Source of the DNA: Streptomyces tibetensis
GTDB taxonomy: Bacteria; Actinomycetota; Actinomycetes; Streptomycetales; Streptomycetaceae
DNA length: 64,000 nt
NCBI RefSeq assembly: GCF_007655005.1
Contig: NZ_SZVW01000014.1
Coordinates: 124,001-188,000 of the forward strand
Direction: 5' to 3'
In this document: positions 33,097 to 42,055 of the stretch, one piece after another
Numbering within the stretch: the first letter of the stretch is position 1
Layout: each line of letters opens with the position of its first letter
The notes under the pieces: generated by a model
What the model saw: only the letters and a program-made list of their open reading frames with translations
Databases searched by the model: none
Told to the model about the DNA's origin: nothing
Program-made: the position numbers and the translations under genes

Positions 33097-33117
33097 CGGT
33101 AACAGACTGTGTTACCG
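33097..33117. promoter_or_regulatory. Candidate TetR operator between tetR and acyl-CoA dehydrogenase
   Basis: CGGTAACA-GACTG-TGTTACCG is a perfect inverted repeat with 8-bp arms. A further half-site GTAACA follows at 33121. It lies 37 bp before the dehydrogenase start and is likely to overlap its promoter. Confidence 0.65.
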
Positions 33118-33153
33118 CAAGTAACATGCATGTGTGCCGCTGGAGGGGACGAC

Positions 33154-34380
33154 ATGGCCGAGTTCACCATGGAGCTCAACGACGAACAGAAGGAGGTCCG
33201 GGACTGGCTGCACGGCTTCGCGGCCGATGTGATCCGCCCCGCGGCCGCCGAATGGGACGAGCGTGAGGAGACTCCCTGGCCGGTCATCCAGGAGGCCGCC
33301 AAGGTCGGCATCTACTCCCTGGACTTCTACGCCCAGCAGTACTTCGACCCGACCGGCCTCGGCATCCCCATGGCGATGGAGGAGCTGTTCTGGGGCGACG
33401 CGGGCATCGCCCTGTCCATCGTCGGCACCGGCCTCGCCGCCGTCGGCGTCCTCGCCAACGGCACCGAGGAGCAGATCGGCACCTGGATCCCGCAGATGTA
33501 CGGCGACGCGGACGACGTCAAGGTCGCCGCATTCTGTTCCTCCGAGCCCGACGCCGGCTCCGACGTGGCCTCCATGCGCACCCGGGCCGTGTACGACGAG
33601 GCCAAGGACGAGTGGGTGCTCAACGGCACCAAGACCTGGGCGACCAACGGCGGCATCGCCAACGTCCACGTCGTCGTCGCGGTCGTCGACGCCGAGCTCG
33701 GCTCCAAGGGGCACGCCTCCTTCATCGTCCCGCCCGGGACGCCGGGTCTCGCCCAGGGCCAGAAGTTCAAGAAGCACGGCATCCGCGCCTCGCACACCGC
33801 CGAGGTCATCCTGGACAACGTGCGGGTTCCCGGCTCCTGCCTGCTCGGCGGCAAGGAGAAGCTGGACGAGCGGCTGGCCCGGGCGCGGGAGCGGGCCAAG
33901 GCGGGCGGCGAGCGCGTGAAGAACGCGGCCATGGCCACGTTCGAGGCGTCGCGCCCGGCGGTCGGAGCCATGGCCGTCGGCACGGCCCGCGCCGCCTACG
34001 AGGTCGCCCTCGACTACGCGAAGACACGCGAGCAGTTCGGCCGGCCGATCATCGACAACCAGGGCGTCGCCTTCCAGCTCGCCGACATGCGGACGTCCAT
34101 CGACGCGGCCCGGCTGCTGGTGTGGCGCGCGTCCTGGATGGCGATCAACGGCAAGCCGTTCACGGCGGCCGAGGGCTCGATGTCCAAGCTCTTCGCGAGC
34201 GAGACGGCCAAGAAGGTCACGGCCCAGGCGATCCAGATCCTCGGTGGCAACGGCTACACCCGGGAGTACCCCGTGGAGCGCATGCACCGGGACGCGGCCA
34301 TCTACACCATCTTCGAGGGCACGAGCGAGATCCAGCGCCTGGTCATCGCCCGCACCCTCGCCGGCGTGCCCATCCGCTAA
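33154..34380 (+). CDS. Acyl-CoA dehydrogenase
   Basis: A 408-residue FAD enzyme of fatty-acid beta-oxidation. It contains AAFCSSEPDAGSDVASMRTRAV, GTKTWATNGGIANVHVVVAV, QFGRPIIDNQGVAFQLADM, LGGNGYTREYPVERMHRDA and IYTIFEGTSEIQRLVIAR. The Glu in FEGTSEI is the usual catalytic base. ATG 33154 has GGAGGGG upstream. It is probably repressed by the divergent TetR. Its stop overlaps the convergent cupin stop by 3 bases. Confidence 0.94.
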   Translation: MAEFTMELNDEQKEVRDWLHGFAADVIRPAAAEWDEREETPWPVIQEAAKVGIYSLDFYAQQYFDPTGLGIPMAMEELFWGDAGIALSIVGTGLAAVGVLANGTEEQIGTWIPQMYGDADDVKVAAFCSSEPDAGSDVASMRTRAVYDEAKDEWVLNGTKTWATNGGIANVHVVVAVVDAELGSKGHASFIVPPGTPGLAQGQKFKKHGIRASHTAEVILDNVRVPGSCLLGGKEKLDERLARARERAKAGGERVKNAAMATFEASRPAVGAMAVGTARAAYEVALDYAKTREQFGRPIIDNQGVAFQLADMRTSIDAARLLVWRASWMAINGKPFTAAEGSMSKLFASETAKKVTAQAIQILGGNGYTREYPVERMHRDAAIYTIFEGTSEIQRLVIARTLAGVPIR

Positions 34381-34898
34381 CGGTGCCGGAGCGGCGTCAG
34401 CTGCTCGATGTCGTAGCGCGCCCGCAGCTCCTCGATCGCCGCCTGGTCCGGCGGGCCCCCGCCGCCGAGGATCTCCAGCAGTTCCTCGAAGTACCGCTCG
34501 TGGTCGGGCGGCGGGCTCGCCTGGAAGAACACCTTCGCCGGTGTGTCGGTCGGGTTGGCGAACGCGTGCGGGCATCCCGGGGGCACGGCGATCACCGTCC
34601 CGGGCGTCGCCCGCACCACCCGGCTGCCCGAAGCGGACTCCCACGTCCGCCAGTTGTCGGGTGTGCGGATCCGCGGCTCGAAGGCGAGGACGTCCAGCTC
34701 GCCCTCCAGCACGTAGAACAACTCCTCGCTGCGGGTGTGCACATGGGCGCCGACGTCGAAGCCCGGGGGCACGACCACCTCGAAGGTGGAGGCCATGCGG
34801 GAGTGCGTGCCGGTCACCTTGAAGGTGACGCGCTGGGCGGGCGTCTCCATGATCCGGCCGTGGCCGGGTGGGACGAGCAGCCCTTCCGTCGCCGTCAT
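34377..34898 (-). CDS. Cupin-domain protein, probable tetrahydroxynaphthalene monooxygenase (MomA-like)
   Basis: A 173-residue single-cupin protein with metal-binding HVHTRSEELFYVLEGELDV and second motif PGTVIAVPPGCPHAFANP. In rppA clusters an equivalent cupin oxidises 1,3,6,8-tetrahydroxynaphthalene to flaviolin quinone. Here it lies 7 bases after the P450 gene, in an rppA-P450-cupin operon. Function is inferred from fold and position. ATG 34898 is the only good start. Confidence 0.82.
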   Translation of the reverse strand: MTATEGLLVPPGHGRIMETPAQRVTFKVTGTHSRMASTFEVVVPPGFDVGAHVHTRSEELFYVLEGELDVLAFEPRIRTPDNWRTWESASGSRVVRATPGTVIAVPPGCPHAFANPTDTPAKVFFQASPPPDHERYFEELLEILGGGGPPDQAAIEELRARYDIEQLTPLRHR

Positions 34899-34905
34899 CG
34901 CCGGG

Positions 34906-35835
34906 TCACCACGTCACGGGCAGGGACTCGGGCCCGCGCGGCCGCGTGCCCGCCCTGAGGGGCAGCTCGTCGGCGGGAACGGAGAGCCGAAGGCCCGGTA
35001 CGCCGTCGAGGAGCGCTTCGACGAGCAGCTCCGACACCATCCGGGCCGGCAGGCCGCCGGGCCAGTGGTGCGGGCCGAGGCCGAAGGAGACATGCGGGTT
35101 CGTGCCGCAGCCGAGGTAGCTCGTCCCCGGCTCGGGGAAGTCGTCCGCGTCGCGGTGGGGGAGTCGGCGCAGCAGTTCGTCGACGGCCCGGGGACGGGTC
35201 TCCGGTTCGGCGCGCAGCCGTTCGGCGAGGTCGGGCCGGGTCAGCAGGACGTAGAACAACCGGACACTCTGATCGGTGACCGCCTCGCCGCCGATCCGGA
35301 GCAGGACCGCGAGAGAGACGGCCTCGTCCAGGGTCACCTCCTCCCTGCCCACGGCGGCACCGAGCAGGGCGGCGACGTCCTCGCCGGTGCTGCCCTCGCG
35401 CAGGCCGATGAGATCGGAGAAGTAGGCGCCCATCTCCCTCCTGGCCTTCTCGCCGGCCTCGGCGCCGTGCGAGGAGGACAGGATCAGCCGGGTCCAGGCG
35501 TGCATGCCCTGCCGGTCGGCGGGCGGGACGCCCATCAGCTCGCAGATCACCGCGCTGGGGAAGGGGCTGAGCACGGCCTCGGTCAGATCGGCGGGCGGGC
35601 CGTCCTGCAGCAACTCGTCGACCAGTTCCGCCAGCATGCGCCGGCACCGTTCGCGCACCCGCTCCACCCCCTGCGCCGTGAACGCGGCGGCGACGGCGCG
35701 GCGCGAACGGGTGTGGGCCGACAGGTCCAGGAGGCCGTCGGCGTCGACGCCCGGGTCGACGGCGGCGCCGGCCGGGCCGGGCGCGGGCCGGTCCAGGACC
35801 GGGGTCGGGTCCTCGGTGATCGTCTCTTCGCTCAT
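34906..35835 (-). CDS. Degenerate CYP158A-like cytochrome P450 (heme cysteine lost, two internal gaps)
   Basis: This open frame encodes 309 residues against ~404 in CYP158A2 as I recall it. Long stretches match, including RRAVAAAFTAQGVERVRERC, LTEAVLSPFPSAVICELMGV, IGLREGSTGEDVAALLGAAV and the ExxR helix DELLRR. About 60 residues are missing after the N-terminal ~25. A further ~35 are missing between LLRRLPHR and NPHVSFG. The heme-binding loop reads FGLGPHHWPGG: the cysteine ligand is Trp258 (TGG, 35062-35064). It should be unable to act as a normal P450. It sits 1 base after rppA, in the biflaviolin-type locus. Confidence 0.88.
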   Translation of the reverse strand: MSEETITEDPTPVLDRPAPGPAGAAVDPGVDADGLLDLSAHTRSRRAVAAAFTAQGVERVRERCRRMLAELVDELLQDGPPADLTEAVLSPFPSAVICELMGVPPADRQGMHAWTRLILSSSHGAEAGEKARREMGAYFSDLIGLREGSTGEDVAALLGAAVGREEVTLDEAVSLAVLLRIGGEAVTDQSVRLFYVLLTRPDLAERLRAEPETRPRAVDELLRRLPHRDADDFPEPGTSYLGCGTNPHVSFGLGPHHWPGGLPARMVSELLVEALLDGVPGLRLSVPADELPLRAGTRPRGPESLPVTW

Positions 35836-35836
35836 G

Positions 35837-36898
35837 TCACCTCGTCTCGTCCGCGCTGTGCCAGCGGCCCAGGGCCATCTCGGCGGTGATGCCGGGCCCG
35901 AACCCGGCGAGCAGCCCGCGCGCCCGGTGCTCGGCGCCGCCCTCGTCGAACAGCCGGCGCAGCGCGTCGAGGACGACGGCGCTGGCGATGTTGCCGTACT
36001 CGGTCAGCGTGGCCCGGCTGAACCGGAAGGCGTGCGGGTCGACATGCAGGAAGGTGCTGAGGTCGTCGAGGATGCGGGGGCCGCCCGCGTGGACGATGTA
36101 GAAGTCCAGGTCGGAGGCGTCCCAGCCATGATCACCGGCCAGGTCCTTCAGCACGGGCGCGAGCGGTTCCATCGTCGCCGGTACCCGCTTGTCCAGCAGG
36201 AAATGGAAGCCGGTCGCCTTCACGTCGTACGTGATCCAGTCCTCGGTCTTGGGGATCAGATACGAGCCGTTGCGCTCCAGCCGGATGCCCTCGCCGCCTC
36301 GGCCGCGGACCACGGCGGCGGCGATGCCGTCACCGAACAGGCCGTTCGACAGCAGCGAGCCGACACCCATGTCGGTGGGCTGGTAGCACAGCGAGCAGAA
36401 CTCGCACGCCACGATCAGCGCGTTGGCCTGCGGGTAGGCCGTGCAGAAGTCGTGGGCCCGGTTGATGGCCGCGCCGCCGCCCGCACAGCCGAGCTGGGCT
36501 ATCGGAAGCTGCCGGGTCGTCGGCTCGAAGCCCATCTCGTTGATCAGCCAGGCCGTGAGCGAGGGCATCATGAAACCCGTGCACGACACGTAGACGATCA
36601 GGTCCACTTCCGTGGTGAGCAGCTCGGCGTCGTCGAGTGCCCGCTGGACGACCGCGGGCACTCGGGCCTTCGCCTCGGCCTCGTAGAGCTTGTTGCGGTC
36701 CTCGAACCCGGGGTGCTTCAGCGTCTCCCCGACGGGCTGCACGATGTGCCGGGTGCGTACCCCGGTGTTCTCTATCAGCCGGAGGGCCAGCGGCAGTTGG
36801 GGGTGCCCGGCGTGGCGCTCACGCGCCAGCTCCAGGGTCTCCTCCATCGTGATCACGTGCTCTGGAACGGACACCGAGGGTCTGCACAAAGTCGCCAT
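35837..36898 (-). CDS. rppA: 1,3,6,8-Tetrahydroxynaphthalene synthase (type III polyketide synthase)
   Basis: A 353-residue chalcone-synthase-fold enzyme that condenses five malonyl-CoA to tetrahydroxynaphthalene, precursor of flaviolin pigments. The catalytic triad is intact at the positions known for RppA: Cys138 (AQLGCAGGG), His270 (YIVHAGGP) and Asn303 (TEYGNIASA). CEFCSLCYQPTDMG and LLSNGLFGDG are typical. It heads the rppA-P450-cupin unit. The Shine-Dalgarno of ATG 36898 is weak. No binding site was resolved in the 211 bp upstream. Confidence 0.95.
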   Translation of the reverse strand: MATLCRPSVSVPEHVITMEETLELARERHAGHPQLPLALRLIENTGVRTRHIVQPVGETLKHPGFEDRNKLYEAEAKARVPAVVQRALDDAELLTTEVDLIVYVSCTGFMMPSLTAWLINEMGFEPTTRQLPIAQLGCAGGGAAINRAHDFCTAYPQANALIVACEFCSLCYQPTDMGVGSLLSNGLFGDGIAAAVVRGRGGEGIRLERNGSYLIPKTEDWITYDVKATGFHFLLDKRVPATMEPLAPVLKDLAGDHGWDASDLDFYIVHAGGPRILDDLSTFLHVDPHAFRFSRATLTEYGNIASAVVLDALRRLFDEGGAEHRARGLLAGFGPGITAEMALGRWHSADETR

Positions 36899-37109
36899 GA
36901 GCCGCGCCTGCTTTCGCCGCCCGGAAGGCTCTTGGCCCCCCGGTCAGAAGGTGGTTCACCGCAAGGGTGGTCCCCTCACGATCACCCGCCGGTAGGCCGA
37001 CTTCGCGCGGAGCTACTCCGTACCGGGGACGTCGCGTTCCGCACCCGGTCGAGTCAGGTGAATCGAGAGCGCGGGGAACCGCACGAGCACCACCAGGCAC
37101 CCGCACCAC

Positions 37110-37346
37110 TCAGGTCGCGGTCCCACTGCTGTGCGCGATACAGGCCACATCGATCCGGTCGGCCAGCTTCGCCAGCTCAATGGCCAACTCGGCGACCGTG
37201 TCCTCGTCCAGCCCCGACTCCCCGCCCTCCACGAGCCGCACCCACCGCCCCCCCACCGTCCGCAAGAGCTTGCTGACATCCGCCGCAGCCACCTGCAGGG
37301 TCCCGCGGTCGTCGACGATCAGAGGCAGAGTCACTTCGCGGTTCAC
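37110..37346 (-). CDS. Small DUF6213-like hypothetical protein
   Basis: A 78-residue soluble protein starting at GTG 37346 (VNREVTLPLIVDDRG). The pattern PLIVDDRGTLQVAAADVSKLL, WVRLVEG and LAKLADRIDVACIAH resembles the DUF6213 family of Streptomyces from memory. A longer start (ATG 37382) would overlap the aldehyde dehydrogenase end and adds no family sequence. Function unknown; it lies between rppA and the aldehyde dehydrogenase. Confidence 0.65.
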   Translation of the reverse strand: MNREVTLPLIVDDRGTLQVAAADVSKLLRTVGGRWVRLVEGGESGLDEDTVAELAIELAKLADRIDVACIAHSSGTAT

Positions 37347-37371
37347 AGACGGGATCGTAGCCCCGCAACAC

Positions 37372-38757
37372 TCACGCACCATGCCAAACAGTGGTGATGT
37401 TGCAGAACTCGCGGATTCCGTGCCCGGACAGCTCACGCCCGTACCCGGACCGCTTCACACCGCCGAACGGGAACGCCGGATGGGACGCGGTCATGCCGTT
37501 GAAGAACACCCCGCCGGCCTCCAGGTCGCGTACGAACCGGTCGACCTCCGCCTCGTCCCGCGTCCAGACGTTCGAACTCAGCCCGAACGGGGAGTCGTTC
37601 GCGATCAGCACGGCCTCGTCCAGGTCGGCCGCCCGGTACAGCGTCGCGACCGGCCCGAACGCCTCCTCCCGGTGGATCCGCATCTCGCGGGTGATGCCGG
37701 CCAGGATCGTCGGCGTGTAGTACCAGCCCGGCCCCTCCGGCCGTTCGCCACCGCACAGCACCTGGGCCCCGCTGCGCACCGCGTCGTCGACCAGTTCTTC
37801 CAGATCGCGCAGTCCCTGCTCGCTGGAGAGCGGGCCCACCTGGGTGTCGTCGGCCATCGGGTCGCCGACCGTCAGCGCCTTCATGCCTTCGGCGAACCGC
37901 TCGGCGAAGGCGTCGTAGACGTCCGTGTGCACGATGAACCGCTTCGCGGCGATGCAGGACTGCCCGTTGTTCTGCACCCGTGCGGTCACCGCGACCTCGG
38001 CGGCCCGGTCGATGTCGGCGGAGGGCATGACGACGAACGGATCGCTGCCGCCCAGCTCCAGCACCGTCTTCTTGATCATCTCTCCGGCGGTGGAGGCGAC
38101 CGCGCGGCCCGCGGGCTCGCTGCCGGTGAGGGTGGCGGCCTTGACCCGCTCGTCGCGCAGGATCTCGTCGACCGCCCCGGAGCCGATCAGCAGGGTCTGG
38201 AAGGTGCCCTCGGTGAACCCCGCCCGGTGGAAGAGGTCCTCCAGGTAGAGGGCGGTCTGCGGGACGTTCGAGGCGTGCTTGAGCAGGCCCACGTTGCCCG
38301 CCATCAGGGCCGGCGCGGCGAAGCGGACCACCTGCCACAGCGGGAAGTTCCACGGCATCACCGCCAGCACCGGGCCGAGCGGCCGGTAACGCACCCGTAC
38401 GCGTGAGGCGCCGGAGTCCTTCACGTCGGAGTCGGCGGGTTCCTCGTCGGCGAGCAGTTCCTCGGCGTGGTCGGCGTACCAGCGCATCGCCTTGGCGCAC
38501 TTCGCCGCCTCGGCGCGGGCCTGCTGGATCGGCTTGCCCATCTCGGTGGTCATCACGCGGGCGATGTCCTGCTGGTCCTCTTCGAGGAGGTCGGCGGCCC
38601 GGTGCAGCAGCCGGGCGCGCTCGTCGAAGGTCGTCGTCCGGTACGTGCGGAACGTGGCCTCCGCGAGCTGGAGCCGGCGCTCGATCTCCTGCTCGCCCAT
38701 GGCCTCGTACGTCTTGAGCGTCTCGCCGTTCGCCGGGTTCACCGTTGCGATGGGCAT
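37372..38757 (-). CDS. NAD(P)-dependent aldehyde dehydrogenase (succinate-semialdehyde type)
   Basis: A 461-residue aldehyde dehydrogenase. It has VMPWNFPLWQVVRFAAPALMAGN, the cofactor loop LTGSEPAGRAVAS, the catalytic glutamate in VLELGGSDPFVV and the nucleophile cysteine in NNGQSCIAAKR. Best fit is the succinate-semialdehyde dehydrogenase (GabD) group, which oxidises succinic semialdehyde to succinate. No GABA transaminase is adjacent, so the substrate is provisional. Start ATG 38757 has GGGAGGT upstream. Confidence 0.92.
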   Translation of the reverse strand: MPIATVNPANGETLKTYEAMGEQEIERRLQLAEATFRTYRTTTFDERARLLHRAADLLEEDQQDIARVMTTEMGKPIQQARAEAAKCAKAMRWYADHAEELLADEEPADSDVKDSGASRVRVRYRPLGPVLAVMPWNFPLWQVVRFAAPALMAGNVGLLKHASNVPQTALYLEDLFHRAGFTEGTFQTLLIGSGAVDEILRDERVKAATLTGSEPAGRAVASTAGEMIKKTVLELGGSDPFVVMPSADIDRAAEVAVTARVQNNGQSCIAAKRFIVHTDVYDAFAERFAEGMKALTVGDPMADDTQVGPLSSEQGLRDLEELVDDAVRSGAQVLCGGERPEGPGWYYTPTILAGITREMRIHREEAFGPVATLYRAADLDEAVLIANDSPFGLSSNVWTRDEAEVDRFVRDLEAGGVFFNGMTASHPAFPFGGVKRSGYGRELSGHGIREFCNITTVWHGA

Positions 38758-38833
38758 GACCGACCTCCCTCGGAGCGGGCTGTGTCTCGACCTTCCCGCG
38801 CGGCGGAGGGGACCGCAACGCGGGAGTGTCTCC

Positions 38834-39292
38834 TCAGTGCGAGTGCTCCGCCAGCCGGTCGAGAAACGCCGCCTGCGCCTTGACGATCACGGCGCGGGCC
38901 CGGTCCAGGCCGAACCAGGCCACCCGGTCCAGTTCGGGGAACTCCTCCAGCCGTCCGGACCTCGGCGGCCACTCCATCCGGAACGTGCCGGGCGTGATCG
39001 TCGCCGGGTCGAGGTCCGCCCGGACCGCCCAGGCTGTGACGATCTTGCCGCCTGTCTGCCGGACCTCGCCGAGGTCGATGGCCTCCCCGTCGGGCGGGGG
39101 CAGCCCCAGTTCCTCCTGGAACTCGCGGCGGGCGGCCTCCCAGGCGGGCTCGTCCGGTTCGTACTCGCCCTTGATCACGGTCCAGGCCCCGGCGTCGCGC
39201 CGGGCGAAGAACGGGCCGCCCATATGGCCGAGCAGCACCTCGATGCCGTCGTCGGTGGGGTGGAAGAGCAGCAGGCCGGCACTGCGCCTCAC
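38834..39292 (-). CDS. Nudix hydrolase
   Basis: A 152-residue Nudix protein. It starts VRRSAGLLLFHPTDDGIEVLL and carries the Nudix box GEYEPDEPAWEAARREFQEELG with the REFQEEL metal site. GTG 39292 overlaps the DNA ligase stop (GTGA), so it is co-translated with the ligase. The substrate is unknown; such proteins hydrolyse nucleoside diphosphate derivatives, and linkage to ligase suggests a role in nucleotide or end clean-up. Confidence 0.9.
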   Translation of the reverse strand: MRRSAGLLLFHPTDDGIEVLLGHMGGPFFARRDAGAWTVIKGEYEPDEPAWEAARREFQEELGLPPPDGEAIDLGEVRQTGGKIVTAWAVRADLDPATITPGTFRMEWPPRSGRLEEFPELDRVAWFGLDRARAVIVKAQAAFLDRLAEHSH

Positions 39293-40827
39293 GGCTTCAC
39301 CTCGGGGTGCGCGGCGAGCAGCGTCTCGACCGTGTCGGCGTCCTCGGGGCGCTTGTCCTCCCGGTAGCGGATCACGCGGGCGAAGCGGAGGGTGACGCCG
39401 GCCGGGTAGCGGGTGGAGCGCTGCAGTCCGTCGTAGGCGATCTCGACGACGAGTTCGGGGCGGACCCTCACCACGTGGTCGTCGGTCTCGACGGCGAGCT
39501 GCTGGAAGCGTTCGGTCTGCCAGGTGAGCATCGCGTCGGTCATGCCCTTGAAGGTCTTGCCGAGCATGGCGAGGCCGCCGTCGGCGGTGCGGGCGCCCAG
39601 GTGGAGGTTGGAGAGCTTGCCGGTGCGGCGGCCGTGGCCCCACTCGGCGGCCAGGACGACCAGGTCGAGGGTGTGCACCGGCTTGACCTTCAGCCAGGAC
39701 GCGCCGCGCCGCCCCGCGCTGTAGGGGGCGTCGAGAGCCTTGGCCACAACGCCCTCGTGGCCGCGCTTCAGGGTCTCGGCGAGGAACTCCTCCGCCGTGG
39801 GCGTGTCGCCGGGCCCGGACACCAGTGTGCGCCGCACCCGCATCGGCTCCGGCACCAGCCGGGCCAGCTCGGCGTGCCGCTCGGCGAAGGGCAGGTCCAG
39901 CAGGTCGTGCCCGTCGACGGACAGCGCGTCGAAGAAGACGGGGGAGACCGGCACCGCCCGCGCGGCCGTCACCACGTCCGTGCGGGAGCCGACGCGGCCG
40001 GCGGTCTCCTGGAACGAGCGGGGGCGCCCGTCCGCGTCGAAGGAGATCACCTCGCCGTCCAGGATGAACCGCTCGCCCCGCAACTCCAGCGCGGCGGCCG
40101 TCACTTCGGGCAGGCGGTCGGTGATGTCGTCGAGGGTCCGGGTGTAGAGCCGCACGGTGTCGCCGTCCCGGTGCACCTGGACGCGGATGCCGTCCAGCTT
40201 CTCCTCCACCGCGCAGACGCCCAGCTTGTCGACCGCCTCGGCCACCGAGGAGGCGCTGTGCGCCAGCATGGGCAGTACCGGGCGGCCGACGGTGAGACGG
40301 AAGCGGTCGAGGGCGGCGGGCCCGTCCGCGAGCAGCGCCTCGGCCACCGCCTGGAGGGAACCCGCGAGCATCACGGCCCGCCGCACGTCCGCGGACGGCG
40401 CCCCGGTCGCCTGGGCCAGCCCCTCCACCGCCACCGCGTCCAGGGCGCCCTGCCGGACCTCGCCGGTGAGCAGCCCGAGCAGAAAACGCTGCTCCTCCTC
40501 GGTGGCGGCGCTCATCAACTCCCCGACCAGCCGGGCCCGTTCCGCCTGGGAGCCGGGGCCCGACACCTTGGCGAGCTCGGCCAGCCGGGCGTCCACCTCC
40601 CGCACGGTCAGGCCCGGCTCGGAGGCCGGCGCGACAGGGCGGCTCAGCACCTTCCAGCCGACGCCGATCCGGCCCTGTGGCAATCGTCCCGCCAGGTACG
40701 GGATGACGATCGGCACGTCCTGCGCCTCCGCGTCCCGGAAGAGCTCCGCGAGCAGGGCCGTCTTGCGGGACCGCGCCGAGGTGGCGGCGACCTCCCGGGA
40801 CACTCGGGCCAGCCGGTGCAGCAGCAT
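39289..40827 (-). CDS. ATP-dependent DNA ligase
   Basis: A 512-residue ligase of the archaeal/LigB-like type. An N-terminal DNA-binding domain (~1-200, with EEEQRFLLGLLTGEVRQGALDAV) is followed by the adenylylation motif VEEKLDGIRVQVHRDG with the active lysine. Motifs FILDGEVISFD, FFDALSVDGHDLLDLP, HEGVVAKALDAPYSAGRRGASWLKVKP and an OB domain follow. It seals nicks in DNA using ATP and supplements the NAD-dependent LigA. ATG 40827 gives the family start MLLHRLARVS. It forms an operon with the Nudix gene. Confidence 0.93.
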   Translation of the reverse strand: MLLHRLARVSREVAATSARSRKTALLAELFRDAEAQDVPIVIPYLAGRLPQGRIGVGWKVLSRPVAPASEPGLTVREVDARLAELAKVSGPGSQAERARLVGELMSAATEEEQRFLLGLLTGEVRQGALDAVAVEGLAQATGAPSADVRRAVMLAGSLQAVAEALLADGPAALDRFRLTVGRPVLPMLAHSASSVAEAVDKLGVCAVEEKLDGIRVQVHRDGDTVRLYTRTLDDITDRLPEVTAAALELRGERFILDGEVISFDADGRPRSFQETAGRVGSRTDVVTAARAVPVSPVFFDALSVDGHDLLDLPFAERHAELARLVPEPMRVRRTLVSGPGDTPTAEEFLAETLKRGHEGVVAKALDAPYSAGRRGASWLKVKPVHTLDLVVLAAEWGHGRRTGKLSNLHLGARTADGGLAMLGKTFKGMTDAMLTWQTERFQQLAVETDDHVVRVRPELVVEIAYDGLQRSTRYPAGVTLRFARVIRYREDKRPEDADTVETLLAAHPEVKP

Positions 40828-40963
40828 GCAGCCATGGTGCACCGGAGGCGGTGCCTCTACACCTGGGCGAGGGCGTCGAGGCCGGTGGGGGCAGGTCCGC
40901 GAGGAGGGTCGGTGCCGCTCCTCCCGGGCGACGGTGGGAGGTCCGTCATGGGGGCCGTTGCCC

Positions 40964-42013
40964 TTACCCCCGGGCGACCGCGTCGAGGTCGGTCATCAGC
41001 AGATCCCCGACGATCGCCGACGCCGCCCGGTATCCGCCGCTCGCCGCGTGGACGACCTGCTCGGCGAAGCCGATCGCGTTGCCCGCGGCCCACACGCCCG
41101 GCACGGTCGTCAGCCCGGTCGGATCGACCACCGGATATGCGCCGAACGGCGTCTCGTGCAGCTCGGCGCCCAGCCGCTCCAGCAGGCCGGTCCGCGGAAC
41201 GGCCCGGGGTGCGAGGAACAGCACCGAGCGAGGATGCGTCGTGCCGTCCGTGAGCCGGACGCCCGTGAGCCGGTCGTCCTCCACCACCAGCCCCGCGACC
41301 TCCCCGGGCACCATCTCCACCCCGGCCGCAGCGAGCCGCCGTAGATCCTCATCCGACAGTTCGTCCTCGGCAACCGTGTGCAGGAAGAACCGCACGTCCT
41401 TCGACCACTGGGACACCATCAGAGCCTGGTGCACACTCGCCGGACCGGTGGCCAGCACCCCGAACGGCTGGTCGCGCACCTCCCAGCCGTGGCAGAACGG
41501 GCAGTGCAGCACGTCCCGGCCGAACCGCTCGGCCACCCCGGCGACCGCGGGCAGCTCGTCCTTCAGCCCGGTCGCGACGACCAGCCGCCGGGCCCGCACG
41601 GTCCGGCCGCCGGCCAGCACGACGGTGAAGTCCTCGCCCTGCGCCACGGTGAGGTCCTCGCCTTGCGCCACGGTGAGGTCCTCGCCTTGCGCCACGGTGA
41701 GGTCCTCGCCTTGCGCCACGGTGAGGTCCTCGCCCTGCGCCACGGTGAGGTCCTCGCCCCGAGTCACCTCCACCACCCGGTCCCGCACCAGCTCCACGCC
41801 GTAGCGTGCGATCTCCTCGCGGCCGGCCGCCAGGAACTCGGCGGGCGGCATGCCGTCCCGCGTCAGGTAGCCCTGCATGTGCGCGGCGGGCGCGTTGCGC
41901 GGCTCGCCCGCGTCGACCACCAGCGCGCGGTGCCGGGCCCGCCCCAGCACCAGCGCGGCGGACAGGCCCGCCGCGCCCCCGCCGATGACCACCACTGCGT
42001 ACTTCTCGGTCAT
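40964..42013 (-). CDS. Thioredoxin-reductase-like FAD/NAD(P) oxidoreductase with octapeptide repeat insertion
   Basis: A 349-residue flavoprotein of the low-molecular-weight thioredoxin reductase family. FAD motif VVIGGGAAGLSAALVLGRAR, redox site CPFCHGWE, LVVATGLKDELP and final VWAAGNAIGFAEQVVHAA are present. Homologues are about 300-310 residues. The excess comes from five GEDLTVAQ-type repeats (24 bp each), inserted in the beta-hairpin before FTVVLAGGRTVRARR. The protein is divergent from an XRE-cupin regulator. Repeat number is likely to vary between strains. Whether activity is kept is unknown. Confidence 0.9.
   Translation of the reverse strand: MTEKYAVVVIGGGAAGLSAALVLGRARHRALVVDAGEPRNAPAAHMQGYLTRDGMPPAEFLAAGREEIARYGVELVRDRVVEVTRGEDLTVAQGEDLTVAQGEDLTVAQGEDLTVAQGEDLTVAQGEDFTVVLAGGRTVRARRLVVATGLKDELPAVAGVAERFGRDVLHCPFCHGWEVRDQPFGVLATGPASVHQALMVSQWSKDVRFFLHTVAEDELSDEDLRRLAAAGVEMVPGEVAGLVVEDDRLTGVRLTDGTTHPRSVLFLAPRAVPRTGLLERLGAELHETPFGAYPVVDPTGLTTVPGVWAAGNAIGFAEQVVHAASGGYRAASAIVGDLLMTDLDAVARG
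41627..41758. repeat. In-frame 24-bp minisatellite (five and a half units)
   Basis: Units begin at 41627, 41651, 41675, 41699 and 41723, with a half unit at 41747. The plus-strand unit is GAGGTCCTCGCCTTGCGCCA plus CGGT. Only C/T changes and one A distinguish units. On the minus strand it encodes GEDLTVAQ, in frame, within the flavoprotein gene. Confidence 0.95.
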
Positions 42014-42055
42014 GTGACCACCTCCGCTGCCGAGCGTCGCCCCGGCCCTGCGGGA

